A stretch of 64,000 bases of DNA from Phycisphaerales bacterium (lineage in GTDB: Bacteria > Planctomycetota > Phycisphaerae > UBA1845), in NCBI GenBank assembly GCA_020852275.1, contig JADZBE010000001.1:1-64000 (forward strand), written 5' to 3'. Numbering within the stretch: the first letter of the stretch is position 1; the number at the start of each line of letters is the position of its first letter. The position numbers and the translations under genes were made by a program. The notes beneath the pieces are model-generated. The model saw only the letters and a program-made list of their open reading frames with translations. It ran no database searches and was not told the origin of the DNA. This document shows positions 41,978-49,407 of the stretch, in pieces.

Positions 41978-42756
41978 CAACGCTGCTTGTCGTCATCGCC
42001 ATCTCAATCTCGGTGGCTGCCCTCCTGCATCGCCTTCGGAACAGTGGTTCGCCGGGGAACATGGTGGCATGGACGGCGACCCTGCGTTCTGCTCTGCCGC
42101 TGCGTGTTGTGCGCCCCGCCTTGGGGCGACAGCTTCGCGATCTGCACTGGGAAACGGCGGCAACGGACTACGTCTGTGAGTCGTTCAGGCGCGGCGACCG
42201 GAACCTCACGCGACTGCCGGGCCGGCACGATGACCACTGGTTCGTGTTGCCGTTGATCCTCACGGCCTGTTTCGATGAAGCCAATGGAGAGAGCGTGGTG
42301 ATCCTGCGGTTCACGTCGTTGAGGTGGGTGACGTTCTCCGACGCAGACATCCAGTTCTTTCATGAACTGGCGGATGCCGAGTGCAAGAGCATCACGCGAT
42401 TCCTGGAGCAATTCACGCGGCGTCATGGCGATGAGTGCCGTGGAAACCACGCGGGCAATGGCCATCGGCGACATCGCTGGTATCCAAAGGACGGGGACGC
42501 GCGATCTGGCCAAGATGCCGCGCACCCTGCCGACCCAATCGAAGCGGACTTGGCCCTCCTGGGCCTCAATCCTGGCGCCACGATGGAGCAGGTGAAGAAG
42601 GCCTACCGCGTTGCGTGCCGCAAGTACCACCCCGACCGGCTGACCGGCCAGAACGTGGAGCCGTACCTGGTCGAACTGGCGGTGCAGCGTTTCAAGGAAG
42701 TAGTGGCGGCGTACCAGAGGCTTTGCGAGCATTTTGCGCAGCCTCAACACGCGTGA
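41974..42756 (+). CDS. Membrane-anchored J-domain protein
   Basis: This 260-residue protein has an N-terminal membrane anchor (LLVVIAISISVAALLH), a middle region of unknown type, and a C-terminal J-domain: LALLGLNPGATMEQVKKAYR, then KYHPDRL with the HPD motif. J-domains recruit DnaK/Hsp70. The tail anchor and its place in the transfer cluster suggest that it brings Hsp70 to the membrane during DNA transfer or assembly. It is coupled to the tiny membrane protein gene. Confidence 0.75.
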   Translation: MTTLLVVIAISISVAALLHRLRNSGSPGNMVAWTATLRSALPLRVVRPALGRQLRDLHWETAATDYVCESFRRGDRNLTRLPGRHDDHWFVLPLILTACFDEANGESVVILRFTSLRWVTFSDADIQFFHELADAECKSITRFLEQFTRRHGDECRGNHAGNGHRRHRWYPKDGDARSGQDAAHPADPIEADLALLGLNPGATMEQVKKAYRVACRKYHPDRLTGQNVEPYLVELAVQRFKEVVAAYQRLCEHFAQPQHA

Positions 42757-42772
42757 CCCGCAGGCGGAGGCG

Positions 42773-42994
42773 ATGCGAGTGCCGGCGCAGCAAGCCCAAA
42801 TCGGCGCGGAGGATCGGCGCGGCGATGCGCCGGTAGCCGTTCCTCCCGGCACACCGGCGTGGATCACGTCGGAACTTGTCCGCGCCACCCGGAAAGTCTG
42901 GGAACCGCGGTACGGCAGGCCGCTTTCTCCCGAAGAGGCGATTACAATTGTCCTCAGCGCCGGACGGTTGTTCGAGCTTCTGTCGCGGGAGTGA
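42773..42994 (+). CDS. Small protein preceding the integrase (73 aa)
   Basis: ITSELVRATRKVWEPRYGRPLSPEEAITI...GRLFELL resembles short proteins often found beside recombinases on planctomycete and proteobacterial elements. The start could be 39 bp upstream. It ends 5 bp before the integrase ATG and is probably an accessory or directionality-type protein by position only. Confidence 0.5.
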   Translation: MRVPAQQAQIGAEDRRGDAPVAVPPGTPAWITSELVRATRKVWEPRYGRPLSPEEAITIVLSAGRLFELLSRE

Positions 42995-42999
42995 GCAGC

Positions 43000-44490
43000 A
43001 TGAAACGCTTTGTCGCACTGGCACGGGTCAGCAGTCGGGAGCAGGAACGCGAGGGCTTCTCGCTCGCGGTCCAGGAAGATGCGCTGCGGCGCTACGCGGC
43101 CAATGCCGGCGGCGAGATCGTGCGGTTCCTGCGCATCGCGGAAACCGCGAGCAAGAGCGATGAGCGGAAGACGTTCCGTGAACTCATCGCCTATGCGAAG
43201 AAGCACGCGGAGGAACTCGACGGGCTGCTCTTCTACAAGATTGACCGCGCTTCCCGCAATCTTTTTGACTACGTGGAACTGGAGCGGCTGGAGAGCGAGT
43301 ACGGCCTCGCCTTCATCTCCGTCTCCCAGCCGACGGAGAACAACCCCGCCGGCCGCATGATGCGGCGGACGCTCGCCAACATGGCGAGCTTCTACACCGA
43401 GCAGCAATCGCTCGACGTGAAAGAGGGCCTCGCCCGCCGTGTCCAGGAAGGCTGGTTCGTCGGCAAGGCGCCCTACGGCTACCGCAACGTCCGGCGTGAG
43501 GGCCGCTGCGCCACCGAAGTCGATTCGCCCTCGGCGGAGAACGTCAAGCGCGTCTTCCACCTCTACGCCTACGAGCCGCTCACGCTCGATGCGCTTCGCG
43601 ATCGGCTGCACGCCGAAGGCAGGACGTACCGATCGGACGCCCCGCGCTTCACGCGGAGCAAGCTGCACGCGATGCTCACCGACCGGGCCTACATCGGGGA
43701 GATTCCGTTCAAGGGGCAGTGGTATCCGGGCAAGCAGACCCCGCTCATCGAACGCGAAACCTGGGACCGGGTTCAGGCACTGCTCGGCGGGCACGTCTAC
43801 CACGCCCATCAGATGACCTTCGCCGGCGAGTTCATGGCCTGCGGCCACTGCGGCCGGGCCGTCACCGGCGAGCAGGTCATCAAGCGCAGCAAGAGCGGCG
43901 AGCGCCGTTACGTCTACTACCGGTGCAGCGGCTACACCGCGCCCCGGCATCCGCGGGTTCGGGTGCCGGAACCCGAACTGGATCGGCAGGTGCTCGAACT
44001 CTTCGGGCGCATGAAGGTGGAGGACCCGGAGGTCCGCGATTGGTTCCGCATGGTGCTGGCCTCGCAGACCCGGGACGCCCAGAAGGACTCCCGCGCCCAG
44101 CGGGAGGAACTGACGCGGCAGGCGTCGCTCTTGGTCGCCCAGCAGGACCGGCTGCTCAACCTGCGGATCGCCGACGATGTGGATCAGGAGACCTTCGCCC
44201 GCAAGCACACCGAGCTACGGGACCGGCTGGCCTCCATCAAGCTGCAACTGGATGTTCTGGACCGCTCCCACGACGAAACGGCCGAACTCGCCGCGAAGGT
44301 GTTTGAACTCTCGCAAACCCTGCAAAACACGTGGGAAAACGCTGATTACGCCACCAAGCGCCGAATCCTCGAAATCGTCTGTTTGAACTGCACCCTCGAC
44401 GGCGCAAGTCTTTGTCCCACAATCAGAAAGCCCTTCGACATGCTCGCCGAAGGGCTTGATCTCTCGAAAAGTCGGGGCGACTGGATTTGA
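43000..44490 (+). CDS. Large serine integrase
   Basis: This 496-residue protein has catalytic domain ALARVSSREQEREGFSLAVQ (Ser 11), KIDRASRNLFDYVELERLE and TLANMASFYTEQQS; a recombinase domain with PYGYRNV and AYIGEIPFKGQW; a zinc ribbon MACGHCGRAVTG...YYRC; and a coiled-coil segment (about 370-450). The last six codons and the stop lie in the 3' end of the tRNA-Pro gene. It should catalyse integration and excision of the whole element. Confidence 0.92.
   Translation: MKRFVALARVSSREQEREGFSLAVQEDALRRYAANAGGEIVRFLRIAETASKSDERKTFRELIAYAKKHAEELDGLLFYKIDRASRNLFDYVELERLESEYGLAFISVSQPTENNPAGRMMRRTLANMASFYTEQQSLDVKEGLARRVQEGWFVGKAPYGYRNVRREGRCATEVDSPSAENVKRVFHLYAYEPLTLDALRDRLHAEGRTYRSDAPRFTRSKLHAMLTDRAYIGEIPFKGQWYPGKQTPLIERETWDRVQALLGGHVYHAHQMTFAGEFMACGHCGRAVTGEQVIKRSKSGERRYVYYRCSGYTAPRHPRVRVPEPELDRQVLELFGRMKVEDPEVRDWFRMVLASQTRDAQKDSRAQREELTRQASLLVAQQDRLLNLRIADDVDQETFARKHTELRDRLASIKLQLDVLDRSHDETAELAAKVFELSQTLQNTWENADYATKRRILEIVCLNCTLDGASLCPTIRKPFDMLAEGLDLSKSRGDWI
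44472..44490. other. Right attachment junction inside tRNA-Pro 3' end
   Basis: These 19 bp belong both to the integrase gene (codons S-R-G-D-W-I-stop) and to the tRNA acceptor/T-arm. Element-encoded sequence ends here and the chromosome begins. A partner site at the left end was not found. Confidence 0.6.
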
Positions 44491-44546
44491 ACCAGCGGCC
44501 TCTGCGTCCCGAACGCAGCGCTCTAGCCAGGCTGAGCTACGCCCCG
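44472..44546 (-). tRNA. tRNA-Pro (anticodon CGG)
   Basis: The 7-bp acceptor stem CGGGGCG/CGCCCCG, anticodon stem CTGCG/CGCAG with loop TTCGGGA (anticodon CGG, codon CCG), T-loop GGTTCAAATCC and discriminator A are all present. CCA is not encoded. The 3' end is shared with the integrase stop region. Confidence 0.92.
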
Positions 44547-44829
44547 TGTGGCACCTTCCTCCGCCGATGACCGGGCAGGGCACGGTCGGCGGAGTGAATG
44601 GCCAAGATGGATCATGCTAGGCGGTGTCCATCGGTCTGTCAATCCACCGATAAACGCCGTTGCCGCCGGGCGTGAGGGCGAGTCTGGCCGGTTGCTTGCG
44701 ATGAGGGCCAATCCAGCCCGTTGCCGCTTGGGAGGCGAGAAGCCAGCCGCTCTCCGGTACGGACCGGCCCCCCGCGTGCGCAGCGGGATGCCAAGCCCCA
44801 TGCCCGGTTTCGAGTTCCAACCCGGTCTG

Positions 44830-45519
44830 TCAGGTTCCCCTCTGGCCGCCGTACAGCTCGATGTGCAGCCGCGGGCAGAAGCGCCAGCCGCGCGGCTTGC
44901 ACAGCTCCGCGAGGATGCGGGAGCGCGCGACCAGTTCCTCCCGCGAAACGGCCTGCGGCATGAGCAGGACGTTCTCCGGCGGAAGGTCGCCCAGATCGGC
45001 GAGCAGGGTTTCGATCTCACGCACGTCCGCCGGTTCCTCGACGACGAACTTGAGCTGGTAATCGGCGGACGCGGCGATGAATCTGTGAATCACGTCGAGG
45101 CGCAGCCGCCCGCGTTCGTGCGCGTCGGCGAAGCGCCCGCCCTCCCGCTCCCACGGCGTCGAGTTGCCCAGCTTCGGGCTGAGGCTCGCCAGATCGCAGA
45201 CCACGTCGGCGAACACGGTGGCCGCGGTCTCGATCGTGATGTGATACCCGCCTTCCCGCAGGCGGCGCGTCAGCTCCACCACCTGCGGCTGGATCATCGG
45301 CTCGCCGCCAGTGAGCACGACGAAGCGCGTGGGGTAGTCGGCCACGCGATCGAGAATGGCGTCAAGCTCCACCTCGTCGCCTTGCGGCGCCCATGAGGTG
45401 TACGGCGTGTCGCACCACGTGCATCGCAGGTTGCAGCCGGTGGTGCGGATGAAGGTGCTCGGCACGCCGGCGAGCTTTCCCTCGCCCTGGATGCTGAAGA
45501 ATATCTCGGTGATCCGCAT
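44830..45519 (-). CDS. queE: 7-carboxy-7-deazaguanine synthase QueE
   Basis: This 229-residue radical-SAM enzyme has the CxxxCxxC cluster TTGCNLRCTWCDTPYTS (near residue 30), the N-terminal EIFFSIQGEG motif and LTGGEPMIQP. It contracts 6-carboxy-tetrahydropterin to the deazaguanine precursor of queuosine. The start was set at MRITEIFFS because upstream in-frame residues are not conserved. It stands alone; other que genes are not in the window. It is the first chromosomal gene beyond the element. Confidence 0.95.
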   Translation of the reverse strand: MRITEIFFSIQGEGKLAGVPSTFIRTTGCNLRCTWCDTPYTSWAPQGDEVELDAILDRVADYPTRFVVLTGGEPMIQPQVVELTRRLREGGYHITIETAATVFADVVCDLASLSPKLGNSTPWEREGGRFADAHERGRLRLDVIHRFIAASADYQLKFVVEEPADVREIETLLADLGDLPPENVLLMPQAVSREELVARSRILAELCKPRGWRFCPRLHIELYGGQRGT

Positions 45520-45826
45520 GATGCGACGCCCGCCCCGAGGCCCCCACGGCCTTTCAATGATCCCCTTTCCCGGTTTCGGCGATCCACACGTCCCTTCGTT
45601 TTCGACCGGCAAGCATGCAACGTCAGCGTAGTGATTGAGAATGGCAAGGTTCTGCGGACAGGTTCAGGATGGCAGCCTCCCTTCGTCACGTGCTTGCGCA
45701 CCTGGCGACATGCTCACGCTGCGTACAGCGAGAGCATGCCACCCGGCGAGAATTGAATGGCCCTGACAAGGCTCCCACGCAGCGCCGAAATGGTACACGC
45801 GGTCCGCGAGCGCGGCGACGCGCCGG
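45520..45826. other. Non-coding spacer
   Basis: This is the 5' region of queE and the 3' region of the large lipoprotein gene. No preQ1-riboswitch-like pattern was recognised. Confidence 0.45.
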
Positions 45827-48526
45827 TCACGGATCGGATGGGGCGCTGACGTAGTCCATGCGCACCGTGGCTCGACCGGAAGTCGGCTGCCCCAAAGCGC
45901 CGGAAGAAAGCGTCATCAGGTAGTCGTCGTCGGCGGGAAGCGCAAAACGGACGTGCGAGAAGGACGTTCCGTCGAAGTACACGACCGCCTGGTCAACGAC
46001 GATCTCACCTTCCTGCGTCTCGACGTGAAGCACGAGGCGGTCCAGCCCTTCCGCGGAAAGCCCCTGAAAATCCGCGACTTTTCCCTGCTCGCCGGTGAAG
46101 TGCAAAAGGATGCCTCGTCCGGTGGCTTCGAAGTCGAGCGTGACATCCGTACCCGGCACATAGTCGATCGGCGCGCGCGGCGGCAGGCTGGTGAGGACGA
46201 TCTCGTAGTTGGTGAACACGCCTTCTCCTGGCGTGAGAATCACGCGATGCAGGCCGGTTTCGAGCAGCTCGAAGAACGTCGCACCGAGGTTGCCTTGCGC
46301 GCCGGGCTGTCCCGCGCCCTGAAGCTCCCGCCCTGACGGGTCGAACACTCCGTACGCAAGCTCCCCGCCGGACACGCCGCAGCAGCGCAGATCAACCGTC
46401 AGCCCCTCCCCGGCTTGTCCCTCGAAAAAGATGACCTCCGCCCGTCGGAACAGGTCGAACGAACCGCGCACCGGCTCGCCGAAGCTGAAGAGCGTTTCAT
46501 CCGGATCGACCTGAATGCGATAGTCAATGGCCGCCGATTCTGAAACGTCGGTTCCAAGGACCTGCAGGCGATAGGGTCCGCCCTGCGGGAGATTGCTGAC
46601 ATGGAAGCCGGCGGGCAGGGCCGCGAGCGGGATTCCGTCGCGCAGGGCAATTCCCACGAGAAGACTGGAATCACCCGCGAAGGACACTTCCACGCCCTGG
46701 CGCGAAGGCGCGCTGAACGTCCAACTTCCGACGGGAGTTTCCGGCGTGATGGAAGCGGCGGCCGGGCTGCCGGCGAACAGCTCGCCAGGCTGAATTCGGC
46801 GATCCAACGTGAGTTCCAGCGGAGGACTCGGCGTGGCAAGGAAGTTCTCGAGTCGGATGGGCAGACTGCACTTGCCCGTCGCGGCTTCGAACGACCAGAT
46901 GAACGACTCGCCCGAGGAAGAGCGCGGGCGGAAACCGGCGACTCCTTCGTCCGGCGCGGCGACCGCCGTGAAGCCGGAGGGCGAAGCCAATTCCAGCACG
47001 TCGATGGACGCGCCATCGGTCGAGCTTGCCGGCTCGCGCAGCAGGGACAGCGCGACCCCCACCTGAGCGCCGGCGTCCTCCAGAAGCGCCAGCAGCGCGT
47101 CGTTGGCATCGGCGGGAGACTCCAGCGGGCTGAAGTCCGCGAACGCACTCAGGAACTCGTTAACGCCGGTCTCGAATCCTGCGAGCGTCCCGTCGTCCAG
47201 CGGCTCGATCAGCTCGTAAAACTCCTGCAACGCTTCGGCGGCCTGGGCGATTCGTTGGAGCCTTGGGGCGTTCTGGTTGAAGTTGACGGACACCTGGTTG
47301 GCGAGGCGCGAGAGCCGCTCGATTTCGAGGTTGATATCCGAGTCGGTCGCGTCGCAGGCGTCCTCGCCCCCGCAGGATTCGTTCACCCGACTGACGGACT
47401 CCAACAGTGCGTCGAGATCGGCGGACCGGCGGTAGGTCGCGGCCAGTTCGGCGAGATTGGCGTTTACGATTCTGAAGTCCTCGACGGTGTTCTCGAGCAG
47501 CGCGTTGGCGCCGGCGACGGAGCGTTCGTGATCGAGCAGGGTGAGGGCGAGCCGCTCAAGCGTGGCCCTCGCGCCGGCGACGCTTCCGCCTTCGAGCCGG
47601 GCAAGCGAGGATTGCACCGAAGCCCAGTGGCGCAGACAGCCGCCGGACTCCGTCGCGGCGCACGAGCTGAACACGCGGACGTGCAGGTCGCGGCTGAGCA
47701 TGAACCAGCCGCTGCGCCGCAGGCCTCCGGAGAGGGTTTCAAGCCGGTCCCCCGCCCGTCGCATCACGCCGGCGTCGATCCACGTTCCGGTCGCAAAGTC
47801 CATCTCCATCAGTGCGGCATAGGGCCCGGCGTTCGCGCCGCCCCCCACCGGCGCGCGCAGCGGAAGCGGCGCGGGGAACTCGACGCCGAGCGGCTGCAGG
47901 GTCAGCAGCGCCAAGGCGGACTCCGTGAGATTCTCCGGAATCGGCAGCGGCGCGCGATCCACGCCCACATCCAGCAGCGCAAGCCAGCTTTCGTAGAGGT
48001 CCGCATCGTCCCGCGCCGCGCCGGGAGGAATGCGCAGCAAGCCCCCCCCCCCGCTCGTCAGAGGGGTCTCCGCTTCGGGAACCACCGTGACCTTTTCGCC
48101 GTTCAGAATGAACGGCAGGTAGATCGGTTCGTCCAGCAGCCGCTGCTCCCCTTCGATCACGGACAGGTGGGCGGCGAACTGGGCGTACTGCCCGTCGCCC
48201 GCGAGGATGCGCGAGCCGTCGATCAGCAGCGGCTGCAATCCGGAAGGCACGCCAAAGAGGTCGAACGCGCCGTTGGCTTTCGCCACGCCGACCGCGTCGC
48301 CCAGCACCAGCACCGCGCCGGCGAGCGGGATGTTCACCTCGGAGTCAGCGGAGTAGATCACGCCGCTGAGGCGCGCGGTGCCGCTGCCGACGCGATCGGA
48401 AGGCGCGCCGCTGTTGTTGTCGTTGGCATTGGAATTGTCCCCGGGCGGCGCGGGCGCGGTGCATGAAGAGACGAGCGAAAGTCCAACCGTAAGAACCCTA
48501 CGGACCGTCCAGCGCATCCCGGTCAT
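45827..48526 (-). CDS. Large secreted lipoprotein with G11 tract (899 aa)
   Basis: The N-terminus is a lipoprotein signal ending in VSSC, followed by an Asn/Asp-rich linker. Next is a carboxypeptidase-regulatory-like domain (GVIYSADSEVNIPLAGAVLV), a long helical middle (residues ~370-530), and C-terminal beta-sandwich repeats like pre-peptidase C-terminal domains (PYRLQVLGTDVSESAAIDYR, GLHRVILTPGEG). GGGAGG lies 7 nt before the ATG. An uninterrupted run of 11 G (48042-48052 on the complement) encodes the SGGGGL segment near residue 158. It probably sits on the outer surface; function unknown. Confidence 0.8.
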   Translation of the reverse strand: MTGMRWTVRRVLTVGLSLVSSCTAPAPPGDNSNANDNNSGAPSDRVGSGTARLSGVIYSADSEVNIPLAGAVLVLGDAVGVAKANGAFDLFGVPSGLQPLLIDGSRILAGDGQYAQFAAHLSVIEGEQRLLDEPIYLPFILNGEKVTVVPEAETPLTSGGGGLLRIPPGAARDDADLYESWLALLDVGVDRAPLPIPENLTESALALLTLQPLGVEFPAPLPLRAPVGGGANAGPYAALMEMDFATGTWIDAGVMRRAGDRLETLSGGLRRSGWFMLSRDLHVRVFSSCAATESGGCLRHWASVQSSLARLEGGSVAGARATLERLALTLLDHERSVAGANALLENTVEDFRIVNANLAELAATYRRSADLDALLESVSRVNESCGGEDACDATDSDINLEIERLSRLANQVSVNFNQNAPRLQRIAQAAEALQEFYELIEPLDDGTLAGFETGVNEFLSAFADFSPLESPADANDALLALLEDAGAQVGVALSLLREPASSTDGASIDVLELASPSGFTAVAAPDEGVAGFRPRSSSGESFIWSFEAATGKCSLPIRLENFLATPSPPLELTLDRRIQPGELFAGSPAAASITPETPVGSWTFSAPSRQGVEVSFAGDSSLLVGIALRDGIPLAALPAGFHVSNLPQGGPYRLQVLGTDVSESAAIDYRIQVDPDETLFSFGEPVRGSFDLFRRAEVIFFEGQAGEGLTVDLRCCGVSGGELAYGVFDPSGRELQGAGQPGAQGNLGATFFELLETGLHRVILTPGEGVFTNYEIVLTSLPPRAPIDYVPGTDVTLDFEATGRGILLHFTGEQGKVADFQGLSAEGLDRLVLHVETQEGEIVVDQAVVYFDGTSFSHVRFALPADDDYLMTLSSGALGQPTSGRATVRMDYVSAPSDP

Positions 48527-48616
48527 GTGCGGCCTCCCTGCTGGGCGGGCATTCTCCGGCAGGGGCGGCGGCTGTGCAACAGAATTCGCGCCGGCGGGAC
48601 CGCCCGGGTCTCGCCG

Positions 48617-48737
48617 AGAATCTTGGCAATTCAGTTTCGAGCTGCGTCCGGGTTCGATCTCGCCAGTGAGCCTCGGCCTATTCCCCGAGGTCGAGGCAAC
48701 TCGATCGCTGAAGGCGATTCGGCTTGACCTCCGAAGC
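48617..48737 (+). repeat. Dispersed ~120-bp repeat, copy R1
   Basis: It matches the reverse complement of 54590-54712 over its whole length with few gaps. Shared blocks include GCAATTCAGTTTCGAGCTGCG, GAGGCAACTCGAT-type (AGGCAACTCGAT) and CTGAAGGCGATTC. No open frame is conserved. Confidence 0.7.
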
Positions 48738-48965
48738 GGCATCCGTCTGATCCCCGCAGGGGATCCACGTGGGTAGCCGTGGGCGCAGCCCACGGACTCT
48801 CGAGCGCGGGGAGACCCAACCCCGAAAGGGGTTGTACGTCTGCTGCGATTCCGGCGCGAGCACGGGAGCCGATGGTACGACCCCTCCGGGGTCGAATGGC
48901 CGGAGGCTCGATTCCCGCGGGCTGCGCCCGCGGCTATTCACGTATTTCCCCTTCGGGGAATGAAA
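48735..48965. repeat. Array of short perfect hairpins
   Basis: Successive palindromes occur within 230 bp: CCGTGGGCGCAGCCCACGG, ACCCCGAAAGGGGT, GACCCCTCCGGGGTC, CCGCGGGCTGCGCCCGCGG and CCCCTTCGGGG. Arrays of this kind occur between genes in planctomycetes. No coding potential is seen. Confidence 0.6.
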
Positions 48966-48995
48966 CGGTCGACGCCGTCACAGATTGGTGGACGG

Positions 48996-49035
48996 CTTCA
49001 CGAATCGATCGACGCCTTCACGAATCGATCGACGC
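48996..49035. repeat. 20-bp tandem duplication
   Basis: CTTCACGAATCGATCGACGC occurs twice in a row, with degenerate further units on both sides (48966-48995 and after 49035). The remainder of the spacer up to 49407 has no supported gene. Confidence 0.65.
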
Positions 49036-49407
49036 CTCCACCGATGCTCACGGGCGTGCCGATCGTTGTGGACGCGCTTTCTTGGAGCCGGGCCCGCAGT
49101 CCAATCTTGCTCAAGAACTATTCCGATCGCTTCCTCGAAATCCGTGCTTGCATTCCTTCCGGGGTGGCCTGCCAACAAGAATGGCCAGACCCGACCACCC
49201 TTCTGCGGCGCAAACATCGCCCCCGGGCCGCGCGCGCCGCTCCTTGGACGGCGGGCGACCGTGACTGCGGGATGAGTTACGCCCGCTGCGCCGTCGAACT
49301 GCGCAGACTACGCACAAGCCCGCCCCGCGAAACCATCGGACGCATTACCCGCGGCGACGGGATGATGCACGGCTCATGTGATCCGGCGTCCGCGCAGCTC
49401 CCCTTGC

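Larger units (their letters stand above)
7733..44490. mobile_element. Integrated mobilizable plasmid-like element (left end approximate)
   Basis: The region contains a complete set of mobile functions: serine integrase at the right edge next to tRNA-Pro, a RepL replicon with iterons, ParA/ParB, a MobF relaxase, a VirD4-type ATPase, toxin-antitoxin pairs, methylases and a resolvase. No VirB4, VirB6-like or pilus gene is seen, so it resembles an integrative mobilizable element rather than a self-transmissible one. The right end is fixed by the overlap of the integrase with the tRNA 3' end. The left end is a guess, placed downstream of the methylase-helicase; no copy of the tRNA end was found there, and serine integrases do not need a long one. 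Confidence 0.7.

Noticed and set aside
42004..44208. 734-codon frame on the minus strand
   Set aside because: It spans the antisense of the J-domain and integrase genes, both of which have clear motifs on the plus strand.
45520..45826. preQ1 riboswitch upstream of queE
   Set aside because: No conserved aptamer pattern could be recognised in the queE 5' region.
46601..48466. 621-codon frame on the plus strand
   Set aside because: It is the antisense of the large lipoprotein; no recognisable domain.
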